DNA of 64,000 nucleotides from Nocardioidaceae bacterium (GTDB taxonomy: Bacteria; Actinomycetota; Actinomycetes; Propionibacteriales; Nocardioidaceae), in assembly GCA_029266455.1 (NCBI GenBank), contig JAQSWV010000006.1, forward strand, positions 1 through 64,000, in the 5' to 3' direction. The position numbers were made by a program, and so were the translations under genes. The notes beneath the pieces are model-generated. The model did not search any database. It was not told where the DNA came from and saw only the letters and a list, made by a program, of their open reading frames with translations. Below, piece by piece: positions 42,653 to 52,241 of the stretch; position 1 is the first letter of the stretch; the number at the start of each line of letters is the position of its first letter.

Positions 42653-43495
42653 GTGACCGCGAAGGGCGCGGACGCGCGGCGGACGACCGGCAAGGGGTCC
42701 GCCGCCAAGAAGAGCACCGACAACGAGGCTGACCGCACGACGGCAGCGGCGAAGAAGACCACGACCAAGAAGCCCGCCGCCAAGAAGCCCGCGAGCAAGC
42801 AAGCCTCGGCCAAGAAGGCCTCCAGCACGAAGCCGTCGGCGAAGAAGGCCACAACCCGATCGGCGACGACACAGAAGGCCGCCAGCAAGAAGACGGCCAG
42901 CAAGAAGACCGCTAGCAAGAAGACCACCAGCAAGAAGACCACCAGCAAGAAGACCGCCAGCAAGAAGACCGCCAGCAAGAAAACCGCCAGCAAGCGCAGC
43001 GCCACAAGCAAGCCCACCGGCAATAGGGCCGCGAAGAAGGCGGCGAAGAAGCCGGAGAAGCAGGCCACCGACAGGCGTCCGGCATCCTCGCGACGGGTCA
43101 CCGTCTCGCTGGCCGTCCTGCCCGGTGAGGACCCCTGGACCACCGCCGAGGTCGACGAGGTGCGCGGCGAGCTCGAGGCAGAGCGTCAGCGGCTGCTGTC
43201 CGAGATCTCGTCGGCCGAGGACGACATGGCCACCCTGCTCCGCGACGCCGGCGTGGGCGCCGGCAGCGACCAGGCTGACATCGGGTCCAGCGCCTTGGAG
43301 CGCGACTCCGAGATGTCGCTGGCCAACAACACCCGCGACATGCTGTTCCAGGTCGACCGCGCGAAGACGCGCCTGGACGACGGCAGCTACGGCATCTGCG
43401 AGTCGTGCGGCAACCCCATCGGCAAGGCGAGGCTGATGGCTTTCCCGCGTGCCACACTGTGCCTGTCATGCAAGCAACGCCAGGAGCGCCGCTGA
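42653..43495 (+). CDS. DksA/TraR-type zinc-finger protein with histone-H1-like Lys tail
   Basis: About 280 residues. The C-terminal domain has a DksA/TraR C4 zinc finger, CESCG ... CLSCK, preceded by a coiled-coil-like stretch (EVRGELEAERQRLLSEI) and DIGSSALERDSEMSLANN. The first 140 residues are a Lys/Ala/Ser/Thr tail (KKTASKKTTSKK), like a bacterial histone H1 domain, from a 15-bp tandem repeat. This suggests RNA-polymerase and DNA binding (inference). The start is uncertain: GTG at 42653, 42641 or 42551 are in frame; none has a good ribosome site. lspA overlaps its end. Confidence 0.82.
   Translation: MTAKGADARRTTGKGSAAKKSTDNEADRTTAAAKKTTTKKPAAKKPASKQASAKKASSTKPSAKKATTRSATTQKAASKKTASKKTASKKTTSKKTTSKKTASKKTASKKTASKRSATSKPTGNRAAKKAAKKPEKQATDRRPASSRRVTVSLAVLPGEDPWTTAEVDEVRGELEAERQRLLSEISSAEDDMATLLRDAGVGAGSDQADIGSSALERDSEMSLANNTRDMLFQVDRAKTRLDDGSYGICESCGNPIGKARLMAFPRATLCLSCKQRQERR
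42880..42990 (+). repeat. 15-bp coding minisatellite (SKKTA units)
   Basis: About eight tandem AAGAAGACCGCCAGC or ACCACCAGC variants encode the SKKTA/SKKTT tail of the zinc-finger protein. Confidence 0.92.
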
Positions 43496-44139
43496 CCGCC
43501 GGCGGCACCGGTGGGCCTGCCGGCGGCTCGACTCCGCGAACGCGACTGCCGTGGCTGGCACTCATCCTGGCCGCGGTCGTCTGGGCGACGGACCTCGTGA
43601 CCAAGGTCGTGGCGGTCGCCGCCATGACCGACCGCGCCGACGTCCAGCTGGTGCCCGGTGTCCTGAACCTGACGCTCACCCGCAACTCCGGAGCGGCGTT
43701 CAGCCTCGGCACGAGCCTGACTCCCGTGCTGACGGTGGTCGCCTGCGTGGTCGTGGTCGTGGTTCTGCGACTGCTGTCGAGGGTGCGGAGCACAGGCTGG
43801 GCGGTGGGCCTCGGCCTGCTTCTCGGCGGCGCGCTGGGCAATCTCACCGACCGGATCTTCCGCAGCCCCGGACCCTTCCGCGGGCACGTCGTCGACTTCC
43901 TCGAGCTGCCGCACTGGCCGGTCTTCAACGTTGCCGACTGCTGCATCGTCGTCGCCGCCGGTCTCATCGCCGTCCAGTCGCTGCGTGGGATCGGCATGGA
44001 TGGGAGCCGGGCGACCACGCAGGGTGCCGATACCCCTGATGAGTCCCGGGCGGAGCCCCGGGAGGAGCCCCTGGAGCCGCCCCGGGAGGAGCCCCTGGAG
44101 CCGCCCCGGGAGGAGCCCCGCCCGGAGCACGGTCGGTGA
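43468..44139 (+). CDS. lspA: Signal peptidase II (prolipoprotein)
   Basis: Cleaves lipoprotein signal peptides after lipid attachment. 223 residues, four helices. Motifs: DLVTKVVAV near the first helix, [25 protein letters not shown] with the first catalytic Asp, and [18 protein letters not shown] with the second. The C-terminal 40 residues are an acidic/proline extension (EEPLEPPR repeats from a 24-bp unit) that ordinary LspA lacks. ATG at 43468 lies inside the upstream gene (28-nt overlap); a GTG 9 nt earlier is possible. GTGA overlap downstream. Confidence 0.94.
   Translation: MQATPGAPLTAGGTGGPAGGSTPRTRLPWLALILAAVVWATDLVTKVVAVAAMTDRADVQLVPGVLNLTLTRNSGAAFSLGTSLTPVLTVVACVVVVVVLRLLSRVRSTGWAVGLGLLLGGALGNLTDRIFRSPGPFRGHVVDFLELPHWPVFNVADCCIVVAAGLIAVQSLRGIGMDGSRATTQGADTPDESRAEPREEPLEPPREEPLEPPREEPRPEHGR
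44047..44125 (+). repeat. 24-bp coding minisatellite (EEPLEPPR units)
   Basis: Tandem CCCCGGGAGGAGCCCCTGGAGCCG-type 24-bp units (shown here as CCCCGGGAGGAG plus CCCCTGGAGCCG) encode the C-terminal tail of LspA. Confidence 0.85.
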
Positions 44140-45062
44140 CCGACCACCGCACGCTGCCGGTGCCCGAGGGTCTCGACGGCGACCGGCTCGACACTGCCCT
44201 CGCCCGCCTGCTCGGGCTGTCCCGGACGCGGGCCGCCGATCTGGTCGACGGCGGCCACGTGCTGCTCGACGGCGTGCCGCCGGCGCGCTCCGAGCGGGTC
44301 CGCGCCGGCGCCTGGCTCGACGTACGGCTCCCGCCACCACCCGGTCAGGTGGGCATCGTCCCCGAGCGGGTGGCCGGGCTGCGGGTCGTGCACGATGACG
44401 ACGACCTCGTCGTCGTCGACAAGCCGGTGGGCGTCGCAGCCCACCCCAGCCCCGGCTGGCAAGGCCCGACGGTGCTCGGCCACCTGGCGGCGGCGGGGCT
44501 GACCCTGTCCACCTCCGGAGCCGCCGAGCGGCAGGGCATCGTGCACCGGCTCGACGTCGGCACCAGCGGGCTCATGGTGGTCGCGAAGTCGGACGGCGCC
44601 TACACCGCGCTCAAGCGAGCCTTCAAGGAGCGCTCGGTCGACAAGACCTACCACGCTCTCGTGCAGGGGCTCCTCGATCCGCTGCGCGGCACCGTCGACG
44701 CCCCGATCGCCCGGCATCCCCGCCACGACCACCGCTGGGCCGTGGTTGCCGGGGGGCGGGAGAGCATCACGCACTACGAGACCCTCGAGGCGCACCGCTG
44801 GGCGAGTCTGGTGGAGGTGCACCTCGAGACCGGGCGCACCCACCAGATCCGGGTGCACCTGAGCGCCCTGCACCACCCGTGCGTCGGCGACCTGACCTAC
44901 GGCGCCGACCCGGTGCTCGCCGAGCGGCTCGGGCTCACCCGGCAATGGCTGCACGCGGTGCGCCTCGGCTTCGACCACCCCGCCAGCGGCCGTCGCGTCA
45001 GCTACGAGTCCGCATATCCGGAGGATCTGGCGCGCGCCCTTGCCGTGGTGCAGGAGCCGTGA
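44136..45062 (+). CDS. RluD-family 23S rRNA pseudouridine synthase
   Basis: Isomerises uridines in 23S rRNA (RluD-type positions in the H69 stem-loop are likely but not provable here). 308 residues: an S4 domain at about 15-65 ([20 protein letters not shown]), then the catalytic domain with [15 protein letters not shown], catalytic Asp140, and [23 protein letters not shown] at 44136 overlaps lspA. The lspA-rluD pair is common. Confidence 0.95.
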   Translation: MTDHRTLPVPEGLDGDRLDTALARLLGLSRTRAADLVDGGHVLLDGVPPARSERVRAGAWLDVRLPPPPGQVGIVPERVAGLRVVHDDDDLVVVDKPVGVAAHPSPGWQGPTVLGHLAAAGLTLSTSGAAERQGIVHRLDVGTSGLMVVAKSDGAYTALKRAFKERSVDKTYHALVQGLLDPLRGTVDAPIARHPRHDHRWAVVAGGRESITHYETLEAHRWASLVEVHLETGRTHQIRVHLSALHHPCVGDLTYGADPVLAERLGLTRQWLHAVRLGFDHPASGRRVSYESAYPEDLARALAVVQEP

Positions 45063-45568
45063 GCGACCTGCTGCTGCGGCCACTGGCCGAGGGCGAGGCC
45101 GCAGCCGCGCTCGACGTCCACCTGTCCGCCCGGCTGGCGGCGGCCGAGTCGGGGACCATGCCGCCGCTGGCCCATCCGCTGAGTGATGCCCCACGCTGGT
45201 TCGGCGAGGTGATCGGGACCCGCGAGGTATGGGTGGCCGAGCGATCGGGGCGCCTTGTCGGCCTCCTCGTCCTCGACACGGCCTTCGTCGACCAGCTGTA
45301 CGTGCGTCCCGGCTGCCAGCGCCGCGGGATCGGGTCGGCGCTGCTCGACCTGGCGAAGGCGCTGCGGCCCGGGGGCTTCGACCTGTGGGTGTTCGAGGTG
45401 AACGCTCCGGCGATCGCGCTGTACGAGCGCGCCGGGATGACAGTGGCGGAGCAGACCCGGGGCGCGGGCAACGACGAGCGCGCCCCTGACCGGCGGTACC
45501 GCTGGGCCGGGGCCCGGCGGGCCGCGCCCACGAGTGTCGGTCCCGGCGCCCAGACTGGTCTCGCGTAG
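45059..45568 (+). CDS. GNAT-family N-acetyltransferase
   Basis: A 169-residue acetyl-CoA-dependent acetyltransferase. The CoA-binding motif A is clear: [26 protein letters not shown] (read as [17 protein letters not shown]), followed by [14 protein letters not shown], the usual motif B. The acceptor is unknown. GTG at 45059 overlaps the pseudouridine synthase stop. It precedes dnaE1. Confidence 0.92.
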   Translation: MSDLLLRPLAEGEAAAALDVHLSARLAAAESGTMPPLAHPLSDAPRWFGEVIGTREVWVAERSGRLVGLLVLDTAFVDQLYVRPGCQRRGIGSALLDLAKALRPGGFDLWVFEVNAPAIALYERAGMTVAEQTRGAGNDERAPDRRYRWAGARRAAPTSVGPGAQTGLA

Positions 45569-45672
45569 GCTCGGCGAGCACACGACAGAGCCTTCCCCGC
45601 CGTCGGTCCGGCGCCTCCGGGCGCCTGCCCGCCTGCGCAGTCCGACCGCACACCTCGGAGGCCGCCGACCCC

Positions 45673-48600
45673 ATGTCGAGCAACTCGTCGTTCGTGCACC
45701 TGCACGTCCACACCGAGTACTCCATGCTCGACGGCGCGGCGCGGCTGCCCCAGCTGTTCGCTCGCAACGTCGAGCTCGGCATGCCGGCCCTGGCGATGAC
45801 CGACCACGGCAACGTGTTCGGTGCCTACGACTTCTACGCGCAGGCGCGGGCCGCAGGGGTCAAGCCGATCATCGGCATGGAGGCCTACCTGACGCCTGGA
45901 ACCAGCCGCTACGAGCGGCGCCGGGTGCGCTGGAACAACGGCGGCGACGACGACGTGTCAGGGGGTGGGGCGTTCACGCACATGACCCTGCTGGCCGAGA
46001 GCACCCGGGGCATGCACAACCTGTTCCGGCTGGCGTCGCGGTCCAGCCTGGAGGGCTTCTTCTACAAGCCCCGCGCCGACCGGGAGCTGCTCGCGGAGTA
46101 CTCCGAGGGCCTGATCGGCACCACGGGCTGCCCGTCGGGTGAGGTGCAGACCTGGCTGCGCATCGGCGACTACGGCAAGGCGCGTGAGTCCGCCGCCGAA
46201 TTCCGCGACCTGTTGGCGCCGGGCAGCTACTACGTCGAACTGATGGACCACGGCCTGCCCATCGAGACGCGGGTGCGCGACGACCTGCTGCGGCTGGCCC
46301 GCGACCTCGACCTGCCGATGGTCGCCACCAACGACCTGCACTACACCAGCGCCGAGGACGCCGACACCCATGAGGCCCTGCTGTGCGTCCAGTCGGGCAA
46401 GACGCTGGCCGACCCCAACCGCTTCAAGTTCGACGCGCGTGACTTCTACCTCAAGTCGCCGGCGGAGATGCGGTCGCTGTGGGAGGACAAGTACGACCTG
46501 CGCGAGGCCTGCGACAACACGCTGCTGATCGCGGAGCGCTGCGACGTCAGTTTCGACGAGTCGGCCAACTACATGCCGCGGTTTCCCGTGCCGGACGGCG
46601 AGAGCGAGCAGTCGTGGTTCGTCCGCGAGGTCGAGCGTGGCCTGCGCGCGCGCTACCCCGACGGCATCTCCAGCGCGGTCCGCCAGCGGGCCGACTACGA
46701 GGCGGACGTGATCGCCCAGATGGGGTTCGCCGGCTACTTCCTCGTCGTGGCCGACTTCATCAACTGGGCCAAGGAGCACGGCATCCGGGTCGGCCCCGGG
46801 CGGGGGTCGGGAGCCGGGTCGATCGCTGCCTACGCCCTGCGCATCACCGACCTCGACCCGTTGACGCACGGCCTGATCTTCGAGCGCTTCCTGAACCCCG
46901 AGCGGGTGTCGATGCCTGACTTCGACATCGACTTCGACGAGCGCCGCCGCGGCGAGGTGATCCGCTACGTCTCCGACAAGTACGGCGACGACCGGGTGGC
47001 CCAGATCGTCACGTACGGCACCATCAAGGCCAAGCAGGCCGTCAAGGACGCCAGCCGCGTTCTCGGCTACCCGTTCGCCGTGGGTGAGCGCATCACCAAG
47101 GCCATGCCGGCCGCGGTGATGGGCAAGGACGTCCCGCTGGCACGGGTGTTCGACGACACTCACGACCGTTACGGCGAGGGGCAGGAGTTCCGCTCCCTGT
47201 ACGAGGCCGACCCGGATGTGCGCAGGGTCGTCGACACGGCACGGGGCCTGGAGGGGCTCAAGCGCCAGTGGGGCGTGCACGCCGCGGGCGTCATCATGAG
47301 CAGCGAGCCGCTGCTCGACCTGATCCCGATCATGCGCCGCGAGCAGGACGGCGCCGTCATCACGCAGTTCGACTACCCGACGTGCGAGACGCTCGGGCTG
47401 ATCAAGATGGACTTCCTCGGTCTGCGCAACCTCACCGTGCTCGAGGACGCGCTGGCCAACATCTCCGTCAACCGGGGCGAGACCGTCGTGCTCGAGGACC
47501 TCGAGCTGACCGACCCGGCGACGTTCGCACTGATGTCCCGCGGTGACACCCTCGGCGTCTTCCAGCTCGACGGCGGGCCCATGCGCTCGCTACTGCGCTC
47601 GATGCGGCCCGACACCTTCGCCGACATCTCGGCCGTCGGCGCCCTGTACCGACCCGGGCCGATGGGCGCCGACTCGCACAACCGGTACGCCAACCGCAAG
47701 AACGGCCGCGAGCCGATCACGCCGATCCACCCCGAGCTGGCGGAGCCACTCGGCGAGCTTCTCGACGAGACGTACGGGCTGCTGGTCTACCAGGAGCAGG
47801 TCATCGCCATCGTCCAGCAGCTCGCCGGATACTCAGTCGGCCAGGCCGACCTGCTGCGCAAGGCGATGGGCAAGAAGCAGCGCGACGTGCTCGACGCTGA
47901 GCTGGTCCGGTTCACCGCCGGCATGCAGGAGCGCGGCTTCTCGAGCTCTGCGATCACCACCCTGTGGGACCTGCTGGTCCCGTTCTCCAACTACGCGTTC
48001 AACAAGGCACACTCCGCGGCCTACGGGCTGGTGTCGTACTGGACGGCCTACCTGAAGGCCAACTACCCGGCCGAGTACATGGCCGCGCTGCTGACCAGCA
48101 CCAAGGACGACAAGGACAAGTCCGCTATCTACCTGGGCGAGTGCCGGCGGATGGGCATCAAGGTGCTGCCGCCGGACGTCAACGAGTCGGCGGCGACGTT
48201 CACACCGGTCGGCACCGACATCCGCTTCGGGCTGACCGCGGTCCGCAACGTCGGAGCCAACGTCGTCGCCGGGGTGGTGTCCGCGCGGGCCGAGAAGGGC
48301 CGCTACACCGACTTCGCCGACTTCCTCGACAAGGTGCCCGCCCTGGTCTGCAACAAGCGGGTGATCGAGTCCCTGGCCAAGGCGGGCGCCTTCGACTCCC
48401 TCGGCCACCGCCGCCGGGCGCTTGTCGCGGTGCACGAGGAGGCCGTCGACGCCGTCGTCGACATCAAGCGCAACGAGGCCATCGGCCAGGACTCGCTGTT
48501 CGGCGGGCTCGACGACGACGCGTTCGCCACCGCGAACACCCAGGTGCCCGACATCAGCGAGTGGGACAAGCAGACGCTGCTCGGCTACGAGCGCGACATG

Positions 48601-49200
48601 CTGGGCCTGTACGTCTCCGACCACCCGCTGTTCGGGCTCGAGCACGTCCTGTCGGCCGCCTCCGACTGCACCATCGGCACCCTGCTGGCCGACGAGGACC
48701 GCGAGGACGGCAGCCAGGTGACGGTCGCGGGGCTGGTGACCGCGGTGCAGCGCAAGATCACCAAGAAGGGGGACACCTGGGCCGTGGTCACCGTCGAGGA
48801 CCTCGAGGGTGGTCTGAACGTGATGGTGTTCCCCTCCACCTACCAGACCGCCTCGCCGATGCTGGTCGAGGACTCCATCGTGGTCGTGCGCGGACGCGTC
48901 CGGCGCCGCGACGAGATGCCCGAGCTGCACGCCAGCGAGGTGCGGGTGCCCGACGTGAGCCGGGCGTCGACCGGACCGGTGGTGATCACGATGCCGGCGG
49001 TGCGCTGCACGGCGCCCACGGTGGAGCAGCTCAAGGACGTCCTGGCCACCCACCCGGGGGTCACCGAGGTCCGGCTCCGGCTGCAGGGCGCTGGCAGCAC
49101 GACCGTCATGCGCCTCGACGAGCGGCTGCGTGTCTCGCCCACCCCTGCCCTGATGGCCGACCTCAAGGCGCTGCTGGGCCCGCGGTGCCTCGCCCCGTGA
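45673..49200 (+). CDS. dnaE1: DNA polymerase III alpha subunit DnaE1 (replicative)
   Basis: A 1175-residue replicative C-family polymerase. The PHP domain starts FVHLHVHTEYSMLDGAARL. Palm motifs: RGSGAGSIAAYAL and PDFDIDFDERRRGEV near 415-428 with two catalytic Asps; WGVHAAGVIMS; LYRPGPMG. A helix-hairpin-helix region (about 830-880) precedes an OB-fold (about 995-1075, VTVAGLVTAVQRKITKKGD). It differs from DnaE2 in the PHP signature and length. The ATG at 45673 follows CGGAGG by a long spacer. Overlaps the next gene by GTGA. Confidence 0.97.
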   Translation: MSSNSSFVHLHVHTEYSMLDGAARLPQLFARNVELGMPALAMTDHGNVFGAYDFYAQARAAGVKPIIGMEAYLTPGTSRYERRRVRWNNGGDDDVSGGGAFTHMTLLAESTRGMHNLFRLASRSSLEGFFYKPRADRELLAEYSEGLIGTTGCPSGEVQTWLRIGDYGKARESAAEFRDLLAPGSYYVELMDHGLPIETRVRDDLLRLARDLDLPMVATNDLHYTSAEDADTHEALLCVQSGKTLADPNRFKFDARDFYLKSPAEMRSLWEDKYDLREACDNTLLIAERCDVSFDESANYMPRFPVPDGESEQSWFVREVERGLRARYPDGISSAVRQRADYEADVIAQMGFAGYFLVVADFINWAKEHGIRVGPGRGSGAGSIAAYALRITDLDPLTHGLIFERFLNPERVSMPDFDIDFDERRRGEVIRYVSDKYGDDRVAQIVTYGTIKAKQAVKDASRVLGYPFAVGERITKAMPAAVMGKDVPLARVFDDTHDRYGEGQEFRSLYEADPDVRRVVDTARGLEGLKRQWGVHAAGVIMSSEPLLDLIPIMRREQDGAVITQFDYPTCETLGLIKMDFLGLRNLTVLEDALANISVNRGETVVLEDLELTDPATFALMSRGDTLGVFQLDGGPMRSLLRSMRPDTFADISAVGALYRPGPMGADSHNRYANRKNGREPITPIHPELAEPLGELLDETYGLLVYQEQVIAIVQQLAGYSVGQADLLRKAMGKKQRDVLDAELVRFTAGMQERGFSSSAITTLWDLLVPFSNYAFNKAHSAAYGLVSYWTAYLKANYPAEYMAALLTSTKDDKDKSAIYLGECRRMGIKVLPPDVNESAATFTPVGTDIRFGLTAVRNVGANVVAGVVSARAEKGRYTDFADFLDKVPALVCNKRVIESLAKAGAFDSLGHRRRALVAVHEEAVDAVVDIKRNEAIGQDSLFGGLDDDAFATANTQVPDISEWDKQTLLGYERDMLGLYVSDHPLFGLEHVLSAASDCTIGTLLADEDREDGSQVTVAGLVTAVQRKITKKGDTWAVVTVEDLEGGLNVMVFPSTYQTASPMLVEDSIVVVRGRVRRRDEMPELHASEVRVPDVSRASTGPVVITMPAVRCTAPTVEQLKDVLATHPGVTEVRLRLQGAGSTTVMRLDERLRVSPTPALMADLKALLGPRCLAP

Positions 49201-49718
49201 GGGTGGTGGACCTCCGAAGGCTGACTCTGGGTGTGCTCGTCCCCATCGCCGTGATCGCGGCGACGGGGGTGCCTGGAGGCGCGGTCTGGGTCTGGTGGGC
49301 CGACCCGCCCGCTCGTGCCGACGCCACCGCGTCGAACCTCGCGCTGCTGGTCGCCCACCAGTTCTCGGTGGACGGCAGCTATGCGGTCGTGGGAGCGGTG
49401 TCCGGCCTCGTGGCCGGCACCGCACTCGCCTGGCGGTTGCGGTCGGTGGGCTGGCCGCTGGTGGTCGGCGTCAGCCTCGGCGGAGCGGCCGCGGCCGCTG
49501 TGTCGTACGGAGTCGGCCTGCTGTGGGGACCCGAGCCGAGCCCCGGCACCGCGCGGAGCGCCTGGCTGTCCGGAGGACTGTCGGTGCATGCGCCAGGCGT
49601 CTACCTCGCCTGGCCGGTGGGCGCCGTGCTGGGACTGCTCGTGGTGGTCTGGCTCACCGACCGCGCCGCGGAAAGGGTCGGCGACAGAGAACTTTCGGAG
49701 CCATCTCACGCTCCGTAG
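49197..49718 (+). CDS. Four-helix membrane protein (DUF2567-like)
   Basis: A 173-residue protein with four hydrophobic segments: about 9-33, 52-74, 80-102 and 128-148. It resembles actinobacterial DUF2567 proteins of unknown function in length, helix spacing and the N-terminal VWWADPPAR motif. GTG at 49197 overlaps the dnaE1 stop (GTGA), so the two are co-translated. No catalytic residues are evident. Confidence 0.8.
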   Translation: MRVVDLRRLTLGVLVPIAVIAATGVPGGAVWVWWADPPARADATASNLALLVAHQFSVDGSYAVVGAVSGLVAGTALAWRLRSVGWPLVVGVSLGGAAAAAVSYGVGLLWGPEPSPGTARSAWLSGGLSVHAPGVYLAWPVGAVLGLLVVVWLTDRAAERVGDRELSEPSHAP

Positions 49719-49793
49719 CCGCTATTCCACCGATTGGTCGTACCATCGAAGCCGGTCTCCGGTGTGGACGCCGCTGGACGGAAGAAGGCACAC

Positions 49794-51482
49794 ATGGCGG
49801 GCGAGGACCGACCAGGCGACACCCGGGGCACTCACCAGGGCACCCACCAGGGCGGCGGGCGACCCGGTGAGACCGCGCCCACCGAGTGGATCGGCAGCAG
49901 TCGGCCACCGCCGGACGAGCCTGGCGCCTCCGCCGGTGACACGTCCGGGCCCGGGGGGGCCCGGCGCAGGTGGCTCATCCCGGTCGCCGCAGTCGCCGTC
50001 GTGGCGCTGATCGCCGGTGGCGGGTTCGCCGCCTACTCGACGCTCAGCGGTGGCGGCGACCAGCCCGCCGACGCGATCCCGTCCTCGGCCATCGGTTACG
50101 CGCGCGTCGACCTCGACCCGGCCGCGGACCAGAAGATCAACATGGTCCGGCTGCTGCGCCGGGTTCCGGAGTTCGAGAAGGAGACCGGCATCACCTCCGA
50201 CACCGACGACCTGCGCAAGCGGGTGTTCGAGGAGGCGATCGAGGGCGAGGGCTGCAGCGAGCTGGACTACGACGCCGACATCGCGCCCTGGATCGGTGAG
50301 CGGGCCGGCATGGCGGCCATCCCCGCCGAGAAGGGCAGCGAGCCGGACGCCCTGCTGGCCCTGCAGGTCACCGACGAGGACGCCGCCCGGACGGGCATCG
50401 AGGAGCTGCAGGCCTGCACGGACGAGAGTGACATGGACGAGATGGACACCAGTGGTCTGGCGTTCGTGGGCGACTACGCGCTGATCGCGGAGACCCAGGA
50501 GCTCGCCGACGACTTCGCCGCCGCCGCCGCGGACGAGGCGCTGGCCGACTCCGCCGCCTTCTCCGCCGACATGGAGGCACTCGGTGGCGAAGGGGTGGCC
50601 AGCTTCTGGCTCGACGTGGACGCCGTGATGGACAAGATCGGCGAGGACGACCCGGAAGCGACTGAGGCCCTGCAGGGGCTGGGCTACGAGGATCTCGGCA
50701 CGTTCTCGGCCGCGCTGCGAGCCGAGTCCGATGCCATGGAGCTGGTCGTGGCGGGAGACGGCGACCTCAGCAACTTCACCGGCGACACCGCTCCGGTCAC
50801 CGACGTGGCGCTGCTGCCGGACTCCACCCTGGCCGCGGTCGGCTTCACCGGCGGCGGCGACGCGATCACCGCGCTGTGGGGCAAGCTGGAAGGCGTGCCC
50901 GACAGCCAGCTGGGTGATGCCATCGGACCGGGTGGCCTCGAGGGGCTGGCCGACCAGTTCGAGGCGCAGTTCGGCATCGTCCTGCCCAACGACATCGCCG
51001 TCCTGCTGGGCGAGGAGCTGACGGTGGCCCTCGACTCCGAGGGCATCGCGGTGGACGACTCCGAGTTCATGCTCGACACGTCGACCCTGAACGTCGGTGC
51101 GCGGATGCGCACCGACCCGGAGGCGGTCCGTGACCTGCTGACGCGGGTGCAGCAGCTGGTGGCTGCCACGACCGGGCAGTCCATCCGGATCGCCGACGCC
51201 GACCTCGAGGACGGGATCGTGCTGGCCTCCAACAACGCCTACGCCCGTGCCCTGGCCGAGGATGGCGCGCTCGGCGACTCCGCGACGTACGAGGCCGCGG
51301 TGGCGGACGCCGGGTCGGCCACCGGAGTGCTCTTCGTCGACCTCGACAAGCTCGCCGAGGTGGTGGACGAGAGTGTGGGGGATGCGGAGTCCCGCTGGCT
51401 CGAGGTCTTCCGGGGCGTCGGCGTCTCCACTGTCCCCGACGGGCAGTACACCCGGACGACGGCCCGCCTGGTCTTCGACTGA
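49794..51482 (+). CDS. DUF3352 membrane-anchored extracytoplasmic protein
   Basis: A 562-residue protein. A Gly/Pro-rich N-terminus (with GTHQGTHQGG), one TM at about 60-82 (WLIPVAAVAVVALIAGGGFAA), then a large acidic extracytoplasmic domain matching DUF3352 (IPSSAIGYARVDLDPAADQK ... FVGDYALIAETQELADDF). Function unknown. Only two Cys are clear in the extracellular part (ECS/LQAC regions). ATG at 49794 has GAAGAAGG. It ends 37 nt before a convergent gene. Confidence 0.9.
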   Translation: MAGEDRPGDTRGTHQGTHQGGGRPGETAPTEWIGSSRPPPDEPGASAGDTSGPGGARRRWLIPVAAVAVVALIAGGGFAAYSTLSGGGDQPADAIPSSAIGYARVDLDPAADQKINMVRLLRRVPEFEKETGITSDTDDLRKRVFEEAIEGEGCSELDYDADIAPWIGERAGMAAIPAEKGSEPDALLALQVTDEDAARTGIEELQACTDESDMDEMDTSGLAFVGDYALIAETQELADDFAAAAADEALADSAAFSADMEALGGEGVASFWLDVDAVMDKIGEDDPEATEALQGLGYEDLGTFSAALRAESDAMELVVAGDGDLSNFTGDTAPVTDVALLPDSTLAAVGFTGGGDAITALWGKLEGVPDSQLGDAIGPGGLEGLADQFEAQFGIVLPNDIAVLLGEELTVALDSEGIAVDDSEFMLDTSTLNVGARMRTDPEAVRDLLTRVQQLVAATTGQSIRIADADLEDGIVLASNNAYARALAEDGALGDSATYEAAVADAGSATGVLFVDLDKLAEVVDESVGDAESRWLEVFRGVGVSTVPDGQYTRTTARLVFD

Positions 51483-51518
51483 CCCGGGGTGCGTCTCCAC
51501 CCTGGGAGCTCGCCAGGG

Positions 51519-52184
51519 TCAGTTGGGCGACCAACCGGTGCGCGCCACCTCGGTCGCCGGCAGGCTCGGCAGCGCGGTCATGGCGGCCGTCTCGCTGCGC
51601 AGCAGCCGCGCCAGGCGGTGCAGCCGCGCCGCGGCGTCGGGGTCCTCCAGGAGCGCCTGCCGGTCCCCGAGCATGAACAGACCTCCCGCAGCCAGCGCGT
51701 AGGACAGCATCAGCGGCTCGTCCGGAAGGTCGGCGACCTCGATCTCGGTGCCCTGCATCGCGGCCAGCCGCTCCCGGTAGCCCTGGAACGCGGCGAGGGC
51801 CTTGGCGGCGGCTTCAGCCGCACCCTCGCCCTCGGTGTCGTCGAGGTAGGTCACGTCACCGACCAGGTAGGGCTGGGACTCGTCCATCCCGTCGACCCGC
51901 AGCCGGCGGCGGCCGATGACCTCGATGTCGAAGCGGCCGTCGCTTCGCTCACGCACCTCGCTGAGCACCGCCTCGCAGCCCACCCGGTGGGCGGAGTGCA
52001 CGGCCAGGTCCCCGACCTCGTAGCCGTCCCGGATGGCGACCACACCCAGACAGCGCTCGTCGTCGTCCAGATCGAGCAGGTGCTGGACGAGCCGGCGGTA
52101 GCGGTCCTCGAAGATGTGCAGCGACAGCGGCAGGCCGGGGAACAGGACCACCCCGAGCGGGAAGATCGGCACCGGGACCCCCAT
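51519..52184 (-). CDS. LON N-terminal (substrate-binding) domain protein
   Basis: A 221-residue stand-alone Lon-N domain, without ATPase or protease. It starts [26 protein letters not shown], the family hallmark (read as [11 protein letters not shown] and LHIFEDRYR), and continues with [11 protein letters not shown] and [12 protein letters not shown]. Such proteins may bind unfolded protein, but the role is unknown. TAGGTT lies 6 nt before the ATG on minus, so it may be leaderless. It is divergent from hisD, with 57 nt between starts. Confidence 0.92.
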   Translation of the reverse strand: MGVPVPIFPLGVVLFPGLPLSLHIFEDRYRRLVQHLLDLDDDERCLGVVAIRDGYEVGDLAVHSAHRVGCEAVLSEVRERSDGRFDIEVIGRRRLRVDGMDESQPYLVGDVTYLDDTEGEGAAEAAAKALAAFQGYRERLAAMQGTEIEVADLPDEPLMLSYALAAGGLFMLGDRQALLEDPDAAARLHRLARLLRSETAAMTALPSLPATEVARTGWSPN

Positions 52185-52190
52185 GGCCCC

Positions 52191-52234
52191 AACCTAACCG
52201 CGAGCCCGGCCCCCTGCCGGTCTCTCTCTAGACT
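52191..52234. promoter_or_regulatory. Divergent leaderless-type promoters: Lon-N gene and hisD
   Basis: On minus, TAGGTT (52196-52191) is 6 nt before the Lon-N ATG at 52184. On plus, TAGACT (52229-52234) is exactly 7 nt before the hisD ATG at 52242. Both fit the TANNNT-N6/7-start pattern. Confidence 0.55.
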
Positions 52235-52241
52235 GGGCGGC

